Shown: positions 17,675 through 27,323 of the stretch, one piece after another
How positions within the stretch are numbered: position 1 is the stretch's first letter
Layout: the number at the start of each line of letters is the position of its first letter
Source: Pseudobythopirellula maris
Lineage (GTDB): Bacteria > Planctomycetota > Planctomycetia > Pirellulales > Lacipirellulaceae
Assembly: GCF_007859945.1 (NCBI RefSeq)
Contig: NZ_SJPQ01000001.1
Coordinates: 1,700,489-1,764,488 of the forward strand
Reading direction: 5' to 3'
Length of the DNA: 64,000 bases
Translations under genes and position numbers: made by a program
Notes under the pieces: model-generated
The model's database searches: none
Told to the model about the DNA's origin: nothing
Seen by the model: only the letters and a program-made list of their open reading frames with translations

Positions 17675-17767
17675 GGTGATGTCGGCGACACGGGTGGGTT
17701 GGATCGCGATAGCTTTGCTCCGGTGCGGTTGGTGATCGCTTCGTGGCGGGCGGCGCTGCGCGTCGCG

Positions 17768-19693
17768 TCATCGCCCGTCGCGTTGGTTCTGGAAAAATTC
17801 GAGCTGCCGCTGCATCACGCCGAGGTGCGGCTCCTTGGCGATCGCCCGGCTTTGGGCCACGATCGCCGCCTCCAAGTCGCCGGCTGCGTAGAGGCAGCGG
17901 GCGAGCGTGTCGAGGTAGCCGGCGTCGCCCGGAGAGAGCCGCAGCGAATGGCGTGAGTAGCGCACCGCCTTGTCGTAATCGCCCTCGGTGTTCGCGACGA
18001 GCCACGCCCATTGGTTGTAGGGGGTGGCGTTGTTGGGGTTCTGCTCGATGGCCTCCTCGAACTCGCGCATCATCTCACGGATCAGCTTGCGTGTCTCGGC
18101 GAGCAGCTCTTCGTCTTGATCGGTCGCTCCGTCTTCGGGGACAGTGTCATCGGCGAGCGGCTTTGCAGCCCTGTAGAGGGCGATCAGCGCGTCGGCGTCG
18201 GCCGGCTCGTGCTCGAGCGCCGAGCGGAGCGCGGCGACCTCGGCCTCGTGGTCGCCGCGCTCGCGGGCGGCGAGGCCGGCGAAGTAGCGCCCGCGGCCGG
18301 CGAGGAACTCGGGCGAGGGGAGCGTCAGCCGCCCGCCGGTCGCTTCGCGCAAGCGGCGGTAACGCTTCGCACGCTCGTCGCCGGCCGACAGCGAATCGAC
18401 CAGCGGCGCCAGCGCCTCGGCGGCCTCGGCGTAGCGGGCGTCGTCGGCGAGCGACTCGGCGAGCAGCATCGCCGCGTAGGCGGCGTTGGCCGGCAGCTCC
18501 TCCCAGTCGGCCACGGCCGAGGCGAACTCACGCCGCGCCCAGTCCGAGAGGCCTTCGTCTTCGAGTCCTTTGCCGATCAACGTGCGGGCGTCGAACAGCA
18601 CGACGCCGTCGAGCAGCTTCGCCTCGTCGTCGTCGGGAGGCTGGGCCAAGGCCGCCTCGGCTAGCCGCTCGGCGTCGTCCGTGCGGCCCTCGCGGAGCCG
18701 CAGCCGCGCGGCGATGTAGCCTCCACGCTTGCTGTCGAGCAGCGCGGCGTGCCGCTCGAGTGCGCGATCGACCGGTCCCCACGCCCCCGCGTCAGCCAAG
18801 CGGGCGAGCGCCACCTGCAACAGCGGCAGCCGGTTGTCGGGCTCGAACTCGAGGATCGCGTCGAGCGCCCGGTCGACCTCGGCCCCGGCGGCGTCGCCCC
18901 CGGAAGTGGTCCAGGCCCGCGCCGCCGCGTCGAAACGCAGCCAGAGCAGCCTCTGCACGATCGAGGCGTTGGTTGTCGTGTCGCCGAGGGCGAGCACCTC
19001 GCGTTCGGCGGCGATCGCGTCGCCCCACAACGGCGCCGCGATCGCGGGGGCGTCGCGCGACGCCAGGGCGATGGCGATCCAGCCGGCGGCCGGTCGCTGG
19101 CTGGGGCCGAAGTCTTCGGTCAGCCGCCGGTTGGCCGCGCGGACCGCCTCGATCAGCCGCCCCTCCGACGCGCCGTCGCGCAGGCCTCCCCGATCCGTCA
19201 GCAGGCTGAGCGCCGCGTCTCGCGAGACCCGCGGGTCGAGATCGTATCGCGCGACGCGGCAGAGCGCGTCGGCCGACTCGGGCAAAAGCGTCGTCAGTTG
19301 GGCGACGAGGTAGGTCCGCTTCTTGGGCGTCGCGTCGCCGTATTGGCTGAGGATCGTGCGGACCTGCGGCGGGTCTTCGAGCCGGTTCCAACGCACGCCG
19401 ATCTTGCCGAGCAACCGACGGGCGGCGGCGGCGATCTCGGGGTCGGGGTGCTCGGCGGCGCCCACCAGCGGGTCGAACGCCCGCAGCCCCATCCGCTCGA
19501 GCCGCATCGCGGCCGCTTGGCGGTTGGCGTAGCGCGGGTGGCCGAGCTCCTCGACGAGCTCAGCAATGAGCCCCGCGTCGGCGCCGGCCGGCGCCGAGGA
19601 AGCTTCGGGCGCGGCGGCCCGGGCGGCGAAAGGCGATGCGACGCCGGCCACGCCCAAGAGGATCGCGATCAAGATGACGGCGCCGGTTCGCAT
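17768..19693 (-). CDS. Exported HEAT/TPR-repeat protein, 641 aa
   Basis: Signal peptide at residues 1-27 (ending AARAAAP). Residues 40-100 read like HEAT-type helix pairs (LIAELVEELGHPRYANRQAAA, then FDPLVGAAEHPDPEIAAAARR). The remainder is helical, and from about 540 to 625 there are clear TPR units (ATPYNQWAWLVANTEGDYDKA, then AGYLDTLARCLYAAGDLEAA). Such periplasmic proteins act as scaffolds. No partner can be named. It lies 93 bases upstream of the alpha/beta hydrolase and just downstream of a response regulator, all on the minus strand, but the spacing does not prove an operon. Confidence 0.82.
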   Translation of the reverse strand: MRTGAVILIAILLGVAGVASPFAARAAAPEASSAPAGADAGLIAELVEELGHPRYANRQAAAMRLERMGLRAFDPLVGAAEHPDPEIAAAARRLLGKIGVRWNRLEDPPQVRTILSQYGDATPKKRTYLVAQLTTLLPESADALCRVARYDLDPRVSRDAALSLLTDRGGLRDGASEGRLIEAVRAANRRLTEDFGPSQRPAAGWIAIALASRDAPAIAAPLWGDAIAAEREVLALGDTTTNASIVQRLLWLRFDAAARAWTTSGGDAAGAEVDRALDAILEFEPDNRLPLLQVALARLADAGAWGPVDRALERHAALLDSKRGGYIAARLRLREGRTDDAERLAEAALAQPPDDDEAKLLDGVVLFDARTLIGKGLEDEGLSDWARREFASAVADWEELPANAAYAAMLLAESLADDARYAEAAEALAPLVDSLSAGDERAKRYRRLREATGGRLTLPSPEFLAGRGRYFAGLAARERGDHEAEVAALRSALEHEPADADALIALYRAAKPLADDTVPEDGATDQDEELLAETRKLIREMMREFEEAIEQNPNNATPYNQWAWLVANTEGDYDKAVRYSRHSLRLSPGDAGYLDTLARCLYAAGDLEAAIVAQSRAIAKEPHLGVMQRQLEFFQNQRDGR

Positions 19694-19763
19694 GGTTCCA
19701 ACCTCACTGAACGGGCGGGCCGAATGGCCACGCGTGAGGCCAAGCAGCCAAGGGCGGGACGAT

Positions 19764-20234
19764 TCAGGACGCGGACGACTGCTCCGAGCGGGTCTCCATC
19801 TCTTCGATGTACTGCCTGAGACGCTCGACCTCGTCGGTCACGCTGCTCAAGCGCAGCATGTTCTCGACTCGCTTGACGAGTTCCACCTTGTTGACCGGCT
19901 TGGAGAGGAAGTCGTCGGTCCCCGCCTCGACGGCGCGCTCGATGTCGCCCAGCTCGTTGAGCGCCGTAACCATCAGCACCATGACGTTCGGCGTGGTCGT
20001 GTCGGCCTTGAGTTTCTGGCAGACCTCGAACCCGCTGAGCTTGGGCATCATCACGTCCAAGAGCAGCACGTGCGGCTTGAACGCGGCGACCTTGTCGAGC
20101 GTGTCTTGACCGTCGACGGCGACCTCAATGTCGACGGCCACGCCGTCGATCTTGAGGCCCGCGAGATAGGCCTCAAGGAGCTCGACGTTCGGCTCGTTGT
20201 CGTCGGCGATCAGGATGCGGTGTTTGTCTGGCAT
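19764..20234 (-). CDS. Single-domain response regulator (CheY-like), 156 aa
   Basis: A receiver domain alone. The acidic pocket is Asp11/Asp12, the phosphorylation site Asp60 (LLLDVMMP), the switch Thr90 (LMVTA), and the conserved lysine is Lys112 (LSKPVNK). After residue 125 comes a short charged helical tail (DEVERLRQYIEEMETR), likely a coiled coil for dimerising or binding a partner. There is no DNA-binding or enzyme output domain, so it must signal through another protein. No histidine kinase lies in the window. The ATG at 20234 is chosen because it directly precedes the domain. Confidence 0.9.
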   Translation of the reverse strand: MPDKHRILIADDNEPNVELLEAYLAGLKIDGVAVDIEVAVDGQDTLDKVAAFKPHVLLLDVMMPKLSGFEVCQKLKADTTTPNVMVLMVTALNELGDIERAVEAGTDDFLSKPVNKVELVKRVENMLRLSSVTDEVERLRQYIEEMETRSEQSSAS

Positions 20235-20246
20235 GTTTGTTTCGAT

Positions 20247-20441
20247 TGGCCACGAAAAGGCGCGAAAGAGCACAAGAGTGCTGGAAGGATGCGGTTGCCG
20301 GTGGGAGGGGTCTCAGACCCCGATAACGCGCCGCAAGCCGACAGTGGCTCAGATACCGCTATCGGCGTCGGAGACGCCTCCCACATTCTTCTTCTCTGTG
20401 CGATCGTTTTCGTGTCTTCTTCTGCCTTTTCGTGGCTAATT
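20247..20441. repeat. Nested inverted repeat between response regulator and glyA
   Basis: The outer arms GGCCACGAAAAGGCGCGAA (from about 20248) and TTCTGCCTTTTCGTGGCTAA (20420-20439) enclose a complete copy of a different palindrome at 20301-20384. The inner copy has arms GTGGGAGGGGTCTCAGACC and GGCGTCGGAGACGCCTCCCAC. The inner copy belongs to repeat family E (copies at 21874 and 27107). The nesting suggests one repeat inserted into another. Confidence 0.75.
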
Positions 20442-20449
20442 GTGAAAGA

Positions 20450-21718
20450 CTAGGAGGCGACCTGTGGCTCGGCGTCGAGCGCCGCCGCCGGCACGGGGAA
20501 CTGCGAGCAAAGCTCTTTGACCTGCTCGCGGATCGTGGCGTGCTTGGCGTCGTCTTCGGGGTTCTTGAGCGATTCGAGCATCCACGCGCCGACGGTGCGC
20601 ATCTCGTCCTCGCCCATGCCGCGGGTGGTGAGCGCCGGGGTGCCGATCCGCACGCCCGAGGGGTCCATCGGCTTGCGCTCGTCGAACGGGATCATGTTCA
20701 TGTTCACCGTGACGCCGCAGCGATCCAGGGCGGTCTCGGCCGCCTTGCCGCCGATGCCGAGCGGCGTGACGTCCACCAGCATCAGGTGGTTGTCGGTGCC
20801 GCCGCTCACCAGGTTCAAGCCGCCCGCCATCAGCGTGTCGGCCAGCACCTTGGCGTTGTCGATCACCTGCTGGATGTAGACCTTGAACTCGGGCCGGAGG
20901 GCCTCGCCGAAGCAGATCGCCTTGCCGGCGATGGCGTGCATCAGCGGGCCGCCCTGCGTGCCGGGGAACACGCGGCTGTTGAGCACCTTGGCGTACTCTT
21001 TCTTCGCCAGGATCATGCCGGAGCGCGGGCCGCGGAGCGTCTTGTGGACGGTGGTCGTCACGACGTCGGCCACCTTCACCGGGTCGTCGTGCAGCTTGGC
21101 GGCGACCAACCCGGCGTAGTGCGCCATGTCGACCATCAGCTTGGCGCCCACCTCGTCGGCGATTTCTTTGAACTTGCCGTGCGGGATCTCGCGCGGGTAG
21201 GCGCTGGCGCCGGCGATGATGAGCTTCGGCTTGTGCTCACGGGCGAGCTTGGCGACCTGGTCGAAGTCGATGCGGCAGTCTTCCTTCCGCACGCCGTAGC
21301 TGTGGAAGTTGTAGAGCATGCCCGAGACGTTGAGCTTCATGCCGTGCGTCAGGTGGCCGCCGTGGGCCAGGTCGAGCCCCAGCACCGTGTCGCCCGGCTC
21401 GAGCAGGGCGAGGTAGACGGCCGAGTTGGCCTGCGAGCCGGCGTGCGGCTGGACGTTGGCGAACTCGGCGCCGAACAGCTCCTTGGCGCGGTCGCGGGCC
21501 AGGTCTTCGATCATGTCGACGTGCTCGCAGCCGCCGTAGTAGCGGCGGCCGGGGTAGCCCTCGGCGTACTTGTTCGTCAGCACGCTTCCCAAGGCCTGCT
21601 GCACGGCGGGGCTGGTGTAGTTCTCGCTGGCGATCATCTCCAGCCCGTCTTGCTGGCGGGTGATCTCGTCGGAGATGGCGGACCAAACCTGCGGGTCGTT
21701 CGCTTCAATAAAGTTCAC
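20450..21718 (-). CDS. glyA: Serine hydroxymethyltransferase, 422 aa
   Basis: A PLP enzyme converting serine and tetrahydrofolate to glycine and methylene-tetrahydrofolate. The cofactor lysine is Lys226 in [43 protein letters not shown] and DMAHYAGL are all intact. The GTG at 21718 gives [11 protein letters not shown] as the N-terminus and the usual 420-residue length. The upstream open frame runs into a palindromic repeat and has no family similarity. The enzyme feeds one-carbon units to ThyA and Fmt, which also lie in this window, though not in one operon. Confidence 0.96.
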   Translation of the reverse strand: MNFIEANDPQVWSAISDEITRQQDGLEMIASENYTSPAVQQALGSVLTNKYAEGYPGRRYYGGCEHVDMIEDLARDRAKELFGAEFANVQPHAGSQANSAVYLALLEPGDTVLGLDLAHGGHLTHGMKLNVSGMLYNFHSYGVRKEDCRIDFDQVAKLAREHKPKLIIAGASAYPREIPHGKFKEIADEVGAKLMVDMAHYAGLVAAKLHDDPVKVADVVTTTVHKTLRGPRSGMILAKKEYAKVLNSRVFPGTQGGPLMHAIAGKAICFGEALRPEFKVYIQQVIDNAKVLADTLMAGGLNLVSGGTDNHLMLVDVTPLGIGGKAAETALDRCGVTVNMNMIPFDERKPMDPSGVRIGTPALTTRGMGEDEMRTVGAWMLESLKNPEDDAKHATIREQVKELCSQFPVPAAALDAEPQVAS

Positions 21719-21873
21719 TTCGTGCGGCCGTTTCTCGGGTGGCGAGGCGTGGGGGGCGATACCCGCATTGTCGAAGTGTGAGGTAAAAGTGTCAATCGAC
21801 TGCGCTAAGGGAGGTGGCGATCGAAATGGCGTACGCCCCGAGAGCATAAGGCCCAAGCTTGCCTGAGCGATGG

Positions 21874-21947
21874 TGTGGGAGGCGTCTCCGACGTCGACAG
21901 CCGGAATCGCTTGCGACGCGTTGTCGGCGTCGGAGACGCCTCCCACA
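21874..21947. repeat. Palindromic repeat family E, copy 2
   Basis: The arms TGTGGGAGGCGTCTCCGACG and its complement enclose about 24 bases. It sits between glyA and the secreted HExxH gene. The same arms occur at 20301-20384 and 27107-27194. Read through, it encodes peptides of the GGVSDADN type that falsely lengthen open frames nearby. Confidence 0.85.
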
Positions 21948-21977
21948 ATCAACGCAGGCACGAATTGGCCGCCGAGA

Positions 21978-23321
21978 TCACGGTTGCTGAGTGATCCTCA
22001 CCGTCAGTTCCCCCGAGTTCTCCGCGAGCCCCGCCTCGCCGTCGTTCACCCGCAAATAGAGCGTTCCGGAAAACCCCGGCCGCAGCGTGGCGCCGAGACC
22101 AACGGGCGTAGGAGCCGCAAAGCCCCCCGATGAGTCGACCGTCGCGGTGTTCGCGGTGGGCGGATCGACCGCGGCGAGCAGCTCGCCCAGCGGCCGGCCG
22201 TCGCGCCAGGCGAGCGTGACCCCGCCCGGCTCGCACGGCCAAGGGGTTCCGTCCGGCTCGGCGGCGACGCGAAAGCGGCCCTCAGCGGTGAGCCGGTAAG
22301 CGCGGCCCGCCTCGACCCGAACGCCACTAGACTGCCAGCCGCGGTCGGCGGCGACTTGCGTCGTGTGCGGCCGATCGCCCATAGCCGAGCCGTCGCGAAA
22401 GTCGATCGCCTCGCGCTCGTAGTCGTAGCCGTAGCCCACGGCGTGGACATACTGCCGCCACTCGGCCTGAAGGTCTTGCCAGTCATCGGCATAGGCCGTG
22501 CGGAAGCGTTCGTTGAAGTCGCTCCACAGCACGTTGTGGTGCAGCGCGCGGAACCGCTGGCGGTAGCGCGGGTGCGTGTCGAGCCACTTGGCGAGCGCCC
22601 AGGTCCAGGCGTACGACTCGGCCGGCATCGCCGAGCGGTTGTCGAGCCGCATGACCGCTTCGATCGGGAGGCCGCGTCCTCCCTCCACCGCGTCGCGGAC
22701 CAACCGGGTGCGGCCCCACATCCGCGCGTCTTGCCGCGAGGCGGGGATGACGCCGAGCGTGAGCTCGCCGCTGGCGGCGTCCCAGCGGTGGGTGCCGCAG
22801 AGCTCGGCGACGCCCTCCATGTACCACCCCGGCCCGCAGCCGCCCAAGAGCGTGGCCATGAAGGCGTGAGTCCCCTCGTGCAGCAGCAGGTGGCGACGGT
22901 AGTAGTCGCTCGGTTGATCAACGAGCCAGATCTCGGCGCCGAGGTTCAGGCCATCGGGGAAATCGCGTTCGGGCGTGAGGCCGAGCGCGTCGAACCGCGC
23001 GCGATCGCCCATCAGGTAGGCCCGCGCCCGCCAGCCGTCGAGTCGCTTGCCGTCCACGCCAAACCGCTCGGCCCACAGCGGCGTGGCGGCGTCGAAAAGG
23101 GCGCCAAGCGTGTCGACCGCCGACGACGGGGCCAAGTCGGTCACCAGCGTGAGACGCTCGCTCTGAACGATCCGCAGCCCGGCCCGCTCCAGACGCCGGG
23201 CGTCGAGCCCCCGAGGCTGCGGCCAGAGGGCGGGCTCGGCCCGCCGCTGCGCGACGGCGGCCGTCGTCGCGAGGCATAGCGCCGCGGCGACGATCCATCG
23301 GAAACAAACAGAGTCTGGCAT
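21978..23321 (-). CDS. Secreted gluzincin-type metallopeptidase with a LecA-like C-terminal domain, 447 aa
   Basis: Signal peptide at residues 1-24 (ending AAVAQ). The zinc site is HEGTH (His148, Glu149, His152) with the downstream helix [10 protein letters not shown], whose Glu169 or Glu173 supplies the third ligand. This is the gluzincin pattern, similar to planctomycete DUF1570-like proteins. Residues about 340-447 look like a LecA/PA-IL-type beta-sandwich: [25 protein letters not shown], and [12 protein letters not shown] followed by [10 protein letters not shown]. The protein may bind a glycan and cut an attached peptide; this is inference. It starts at ATG 23321, 17 bases after the stop of the giant AsmA-like gene, so the two are probably cotranscribed. 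Confidence 0.8.
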   Translation of the reverse strand: MPDSVCFRWIVAAALCLATTAAVAQRRAEPALWPQPRGLDARRLERAGLRIVQSERLTLVTDLAPSSAVDTLGALFDAATPLWAERFGVDGKRLDGWRARAYLMGDRARFDALGLTPERDFPDGLNLGAEIWLVDQPSDYYRRHLLLHEGTHAFMATLLGGCGPGWYMEGVAELCGTHRWDAASGELTLGVIPASRQDARMWGRTRLVRDAVEGGRGLPIEAVMRLDNRSAMPAESYAWTWALAKWLDTHPRYRQRFRALHHNVLWSDFNERFRTAYADDWQDLQAEWRQYVHAVGYGYDYEREAIDFRDGSAMGDRPHTTQVAADRGWQSSGVRVEAGRAYRLTAEGRFRVAAEPDGTPWPCEPGGVTLAWRDGRPLGELLAAVDPPTANTATVDSSGGFAAPTPVGLGATLRPGFSGTLYLRVNDGEAGLAENSGELTVRITQQP

Positions 23322-23338
23322 AGCGGCGACCGGGTTTG

Positions 23339-26300
23339 TCAGTTCGAGCGCAACCGGTCGAGCAACCGGCCGAGGCCTTGGTCGATGGCGCCGGCCGCCG
23401 CGCTCTGCAAGAGGTCTCGTGAGAGCTGCTTGACCGCGTCGGAGTTGACCTGCGGGCGGTCGAACGTGCCGGCGATGGGTATTTGAATCGCCTTGCCCTT
23501 GAGGCCCGCCAAGATCACCGGCCGCTGCGCCACCCATTCGTCTAAAACCGGCACGCTCAGGAGCAGGTCGAGCGTTTCGTCGGCGCCGACCGAGCCTTGC
23601 GATTGGATGATCACGTCGCCCAAGGCGAACTCGAGCCCGCTGTGGTAGACCCGTCGGTTGGCCAGCTGGAAATCGATCGCCCGGTCGTTGATGAGCAACG
23701 CGGCGGACGTGCCGCTCGCCGTCGGCGCGGCTTGGCCGCCGATCAGAGCGCCGAGGTTCTCGCCACGCACGAGCGACTGCACCTGCTCGGCGAGCGCGAC
23801 CCACTGGGCGACGCTCGGCCCCGGCGCCACGCGGGCCGAGTGGACCCGCAGCTGGCCGGTGGCGCGGCCGGCGGCCACGTCGGCCGCCGGGGCCGTGAAC
23901 TCGGTGAGCGCCATGCTGAATTGACCGTCGACCCGCGTGGCGTCGGCCAGCACCGGGGCGATGAACTTCAGCACCTTCTCGGCCACCTGCGGCGAGATCG
24001 CCACGTTCGCGACCACCGGGCCCGGCGCGACCGACACGAGCGCCGGCTCGGGGTCGAGCCGCATGCTGGGTTGCGTGGTGAAGCGGCCTTGGCCGACGGT
24101 GAAGTCGAGCGGCTCGAACCGCACGGCGCCCTCGCCAAGCACGGCCGCCACGCGGCCCGGTCCCAGGGCCAAGCCAAACAGATCGCCCGACTGCCACGGC
24201 GCCTCGACGCGCCCGACCAATCGCCGCGACCAATGCGTCGCGTCGGCGCCGGGCGGCGGCGTGGGCTGCGAACCGGCCGCCGCGTTGGCGATCTCGAACC
24301 GCGCCTGGTCGCGGCCGATCAAGCGGACGGCGCCGCCCAGCTGCGGCAGCAGCAACGCGGAGAGTCGCTCGAGGTCGTAGTCGATCGCCCCGGCGAGCCG
24401 CACGGCGCTGAGCTGCGCGGGGCGGTCGATCTGGCCGCTGGCCGTGGCGCTGAGCGACCGGGCGTTGAGCTGCATGGTGCGGAGCTCCACGCGATCGAGG
24501 GGAACGAAGTACACCGCCTCGCACGCTAGGTCGGCGGTCGGTTCACTCCACACGACGCGCTGGGCGGCGCCGGGACGCGTCTCGCGGAGTTCGAGCCCGG
24601 TCCCTTTAAAGTTGGCTTGGGCCGCGAGCGGCGCGGAGCCGTCGGCCTGAGGCTGCGCGGCGAGGAGCACCGTCCCCTCGATCTCGCCCGCCATTTGATA
24701 ACTGGCCGCACCGGGGGCGGCAGGCGCGGCGCCGGTAAACCACCCGGCGAGCTGTTGCAGGTTGGTGCGGATGGCGAACTCGGCGGCGGGTGGCGCGGCG
24801 CTCGCGTCGCTGAGCGGCAGCTGGAGGTTGCGCGCCCGGATCGCCGCCGAGCTGCTCACCAGCTGCGCCGCGTTGGAGCGGACCAGCCCGCTGGCGTTGT
24901 CCCACGCCAGCGAGCCGGTGGCCTCGACCTGCGGCTCACGGATCCACAGCGGCCCGGACCGGAGATCGAGGTTCGTGCAGCTAACGCGGGCGTCACGCAG
25001 CTCGCCCCCCTGGGGGCCAACGACGCCCGTGGCGGTCGCCTTGAGCGCGCCGGCCAGCTGCAAATCGGCGGCGCTCGGCAGCGAGGGAGAAACGAGCCGC
25101 AGGCGGCGGAGCCAAGAATCGAGCTGGCCCTCGACCGTCAGCTGGAACGGGGTCGGCGCGCCCGGCGTGGCCTCTTGGCCGGAGATCGCCGCCTGCAGTC
25201 GGTCGACACCCGAGGTGAGCGTGAGCGCGCCAGAGTCGACGCCGCCCAGGCCCGAGGCGAGCGACAGCCCGGCGCCAGACGCCTCGGCGTCGAAACGCAA
25301 GCTGCTCTCGTCGGCGATCGTCGTGTCGCGGTAGGCGACGAGCACGCTCGCCGCCTCGCCTCGCGCTTGCAGCCGCAGCGGGCCGCCGGGCGCGGCGTGC
25401 TCGTAGCGGAACTCGGCGTCGCCCCGCCCCGCGCAGCGCCACTCGGTGAGGTCGACGAACTGGCCGAGCTGCGTGGCCAGCTGGTTCAGGTCGAAGGCGA
25501 GTTTGCCTTGCCCTTGCAGGGCGTCGCCGCTCAGGCTGGCCGAGAGGAACCCCGACTCGCACTCGAGCGATTCGATCACCGTGCGTCCGGCCACGCTTGT
25601 GGCGACGAAGTCGGCCTTCAGCGGCGCGTCCCAACGGAGCGGCTGGCCGGCGGCGACGCCGGCCAGGTCTTCGGTCCGCAGCGTGCCAGTGAGCCTCGGC
25701 CCGGCGGGGCCCTGTGTGCTGATGACCTCCAAGGCGACCTGGCCCGACTCGATGCGCACGTCTTCCCTGAGCCGCAGCACACCCGGGGCGACGGCGCCGA
25801 AGCGCGCCAGGTTCAGCTCGGTGTTGAATTTCAGGTCGGCGGGCGGCTCGCGCGAACCGGCCCCCCACGCCTCGAGCTCCTGGTCCGACACGCTGCCGGT
25901 GACTCTGGCCCGGCCGATGTCGGTCGCCGCCTCGAGCTGCTTGATGAGCAGCCTTCCTCCTTGGGCCGTGAGCCGCCAGGGGATCTCGACAGCGTTCATC
26001 CTCAGCGGCACGCCGCCGGTGGGGGCGCCGGCGGCCTCGATCGTGGTGACGCGCAGCTGGCCGGCCGCGTCGAGACCGTGGCGGACCATCTTGGCGAGCG
26101 TGGCGAGGGGATTCACCGGCGCGGGCGGGGCGGCGGGCGCGGCGGAGGGGACTCCCCAGGTCGCCTCGCCTTGGCCGTCGACAACGCCGATCAGCCGGCA
26201 TTCCGGGTCGATGCGCCGCACGAGCGGCGCCACGGCCGACAGCGGCAACGAGGCGGCGGTGAAGCGGGCGCGCTGCACGCCGTCGGTGCCCGGCAGCAAC

Positions 26301-26992
26301 TCGAGAGCGAAGTCGCCCGTCTGTTGCATCGGCGCCCCCACGGCGGTCACAACGCCGAGCCGGCCCTCGGCCTTCAGGCCGATCGCGTCGAGCCGCTTGG
26401 CCTGTTGGGTGAACGTGGCGTTGAGGCCGTCGGCGAGCCAAATCTCGTCGGTCGTCAGGTCGTTGATCCGGAGCATCCCGCCCTGGACGTCGACCGCCAC
26501 CGGCCGATCGGCCGAAGGCGGCAGGCCTTGCTCGATGCGGCGCAACTCACGCTCGGTCTCGATCTCGTCGAGCCGCGTGAGCAGCCGCTCGATCCGTGAC
26601 GAGCCGCCCGGCTCGTACTCGAGCAGCGCGGTGGGGCGATCGACGCGAACCACGCCGATCTCCTCGCCCGTGACGAGTTGCAGCAAACTGCGGTCGATCC
26701 GCACCGCCTCGGCCGTGGCGATCACCACCCCTTCGGGGTCGAGCACCTTCAAGCCGGTGAGCGTGGTGGGGCCGGTCCAGCTGAGCGAGCCGCCGGCCAC
26801 GGTGACCGAGCCCGCTTCGGCGGGGATCGCCTTGGCGAGCAGGGCGTCTTTGATCGGCGTGTTCAGCGCGATCGTCGGGGCGGCCATCACAAGCCCGGCC
26901 AGTGCTAGCAATACGATCGCCAGCCGCCACTTCGCGCGGCTACGGCCGCGGTGGCGGGGCTCGGTCGCAGTCGCTTCGGGGGCGCGCGGCAT
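23339..26992 (-). CDS. Giant AsmA/TamB-like membrane-anchored protein, 1217 aa
   Basis: A basic cytoplasmic N-terminus, one transmembrane helix (about residues 22-44) and about 1,170 residues of repetitive beta-rich sequence with many short Gly-x-Leu strands, ending QGLGRLLDRLRSN. This layout fits the AsmA-like superfamily, long beta-groove proteins thought to move lipids between membranes. The C-terminal part (FQLANRRVYHSGLEFALGD, then LLLSVPVLDEWVAQRP) resembles AsmA-like C-terminal regions. The assignment rests on layout and composition rather than a single motif. It is the first gene of a likely pair with the secreted HExxH protein. Confidence 0.75.
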   Translation of the reverse strand: MPRAPEATATEPRHRGRSRAKWRLAIVLLALAGLVMAAPTIALNTPIKDALLAKAIPAEAGSVTVAGGSLSWTGPTTLTGLKVLDPEGVVIATAEAVRIDRSLLQLVTGEEIGVVRVDRPTALLEYEPGGSSRIERLLTRLDEIETERELRRIEQGLPPSADRPVAVDVQGGMLRINDLTTDEIWLADGLNATFTQQAKRLDAIGLKAEGRLGVVTAVGAPMQQTGDFALELLPGTDGVQRARFTAASLPLSAVAPLVRRIDPECRLIGVVDGQGEATWGVPSAAPAAPPAPVNPLATLAKMVRHGLDAAGQLRVTTIEAAGAPTGGVPLRMNAVEIPWRLTAQGGRLLIKQLEAATDIGRARVTGSVSDQELEAWGAGSREPPADLKFNTELNLARFGAVAPGVLRLREDVRIESGQVALEVISTQGPAGPRLTGTLRTEDLAGVAAGQPLRWDAPLKADFVATSVAGRTVIESLECESGFLSASLSGDALQGQGKLAFDLNQLATQLGQFVDLTEWRCAGRGDAEFRYEHAAPGGPLRLQARGEAASVLVAYRDTTIADESSLRFDAEASGAGLSLASGLGGVDSGALTLTSGVDRLQAAISGQEATPGAPTPFQLTVEGQLDSWLRRLRLVSPSLPSAADLQLAGALKATATGVVGPQGGELRDARVSCTNLDLRSGPLWIREPQVEATGSLAWDNASGLVRSNAAQLVSSSAAIRARNLQLPLSDASAAPPAAEFAIRTNLQQLAGWFTGAAPAAPGAASYQMAGEIEGTVLLAAQPQADGSAPLAAQANFKGTGLELRETRPGAAQRVVWSEPTADLACEAVYFVPLDRVELRTMQLNARSLSATASGQIDRPAQLSAVRLAGAIDYDLERLSALLLPQLGGAVRLIGRDQARFEIANAAAGSQPTPPPGADATHWSRRLVGRVEAPWQSGDLFGLALGPGRVAAVLGEGAVRFEPLDFTVGQGRFTTQPSMRLDPEPALVSVAPGPVVANVAISPQVAEKVLKFIAPVLADATRVDGQFSMALTEFTAPAADVAAGRATGQLRVHSARVAPGPSVAQWVALAEQVQSLVRGENLGALIGGQAAPTASGTSAALLINDRAIDFQLANRRVYHSGLEFALGDVIIQSQGSVGADETLDLLLSVPVLDEWVAQRPVILAGLKGKAIQIPIAGTFDRPQVNSDAVKQLSRDLLQSAAAGAIDQGLGRLLDRLRSN

Positions 26993-27106
26993 GGCTTGGG
27001 GCGGGTGCGTCGGGGAGGGGCCGGGTCAGAGCAGCCGCCGATTCTACGCCCCCAGGCGCCGGGGGGCCAACGGCGGCCTCGTGAGCGCCGGAACAGCGGG
27101 GCTTGG

Positions 27107-27194
27107 CTGTGGGAGGCGTCTCCGACGCCGATGACGGTGCGCCAGCCGATTGAGGCTAGCGGCAAGTGATTGGCGTCGGAGACGCCTCCCACAG
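27107..27194. repeat. Palindromic repeat family E, copy 3
   Basis: The 26-base arms (CTGTGGGAGGCGTCTCCGAC... and its complement) are nearly perfect and enclose about 36 bases (including AGCCGATTGAGGCTAGCGGC). It is the longest and best-preserved copy of the family. Confidence 0.88.
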
Positions 27195-27242
27195 GGTGGG
27201 TTGGATCGAGTCATCCTTTTAGCGAGCGTTTTGCTCGATCCT

Positions 27243-27267
27243 CCGACGACCGTGGGTCGTCGGCTAT
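27243..27267. repeat. Palindromic repeat family D, copy 2 (short form)
   Basis: CCGACGACCGTGGGTCGTCGG followed by CTAT: a 10-base stem with a one-base loop. The same core occurs at 62520-62544 and, with GCGG in place of ACGA, at 56555-56579. Confidence 0.75.
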
Positions 27268-27323
27268 CGCCCTCTTCTGCTCCCTATCTCCCTCGCCCCT
27301 GCCCCCTTCTCCCTTACTCATGC

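Larger units (their letters stand above)
26993..27323. other. Intergenic region with two palindromic repeats
   Basis: 330 bases between the M50/HlyD gene and the AsmA-like gene. It contains repeat family E (27107-27194) and a family D unit (27243-27267), both listed separately. The stretch before the M50/HlyD stop is pyrimidine-rich. No gene was found. Confidence 0.6.

Noticed and set aside
21719-21961. 81-residue N-terminal extension of GlyA
   Set aside because: It runs through a family E palindrome and has no similarity to GlyA; the GTG at 21718 gives the normal N-terminus.
23322-24524. Long N-terminal extension of the secreted HExxH protein
   Set aside because: It is an out-of-frame reading of the end of the AsmA-like gene; a signal peptide starts at 23321.
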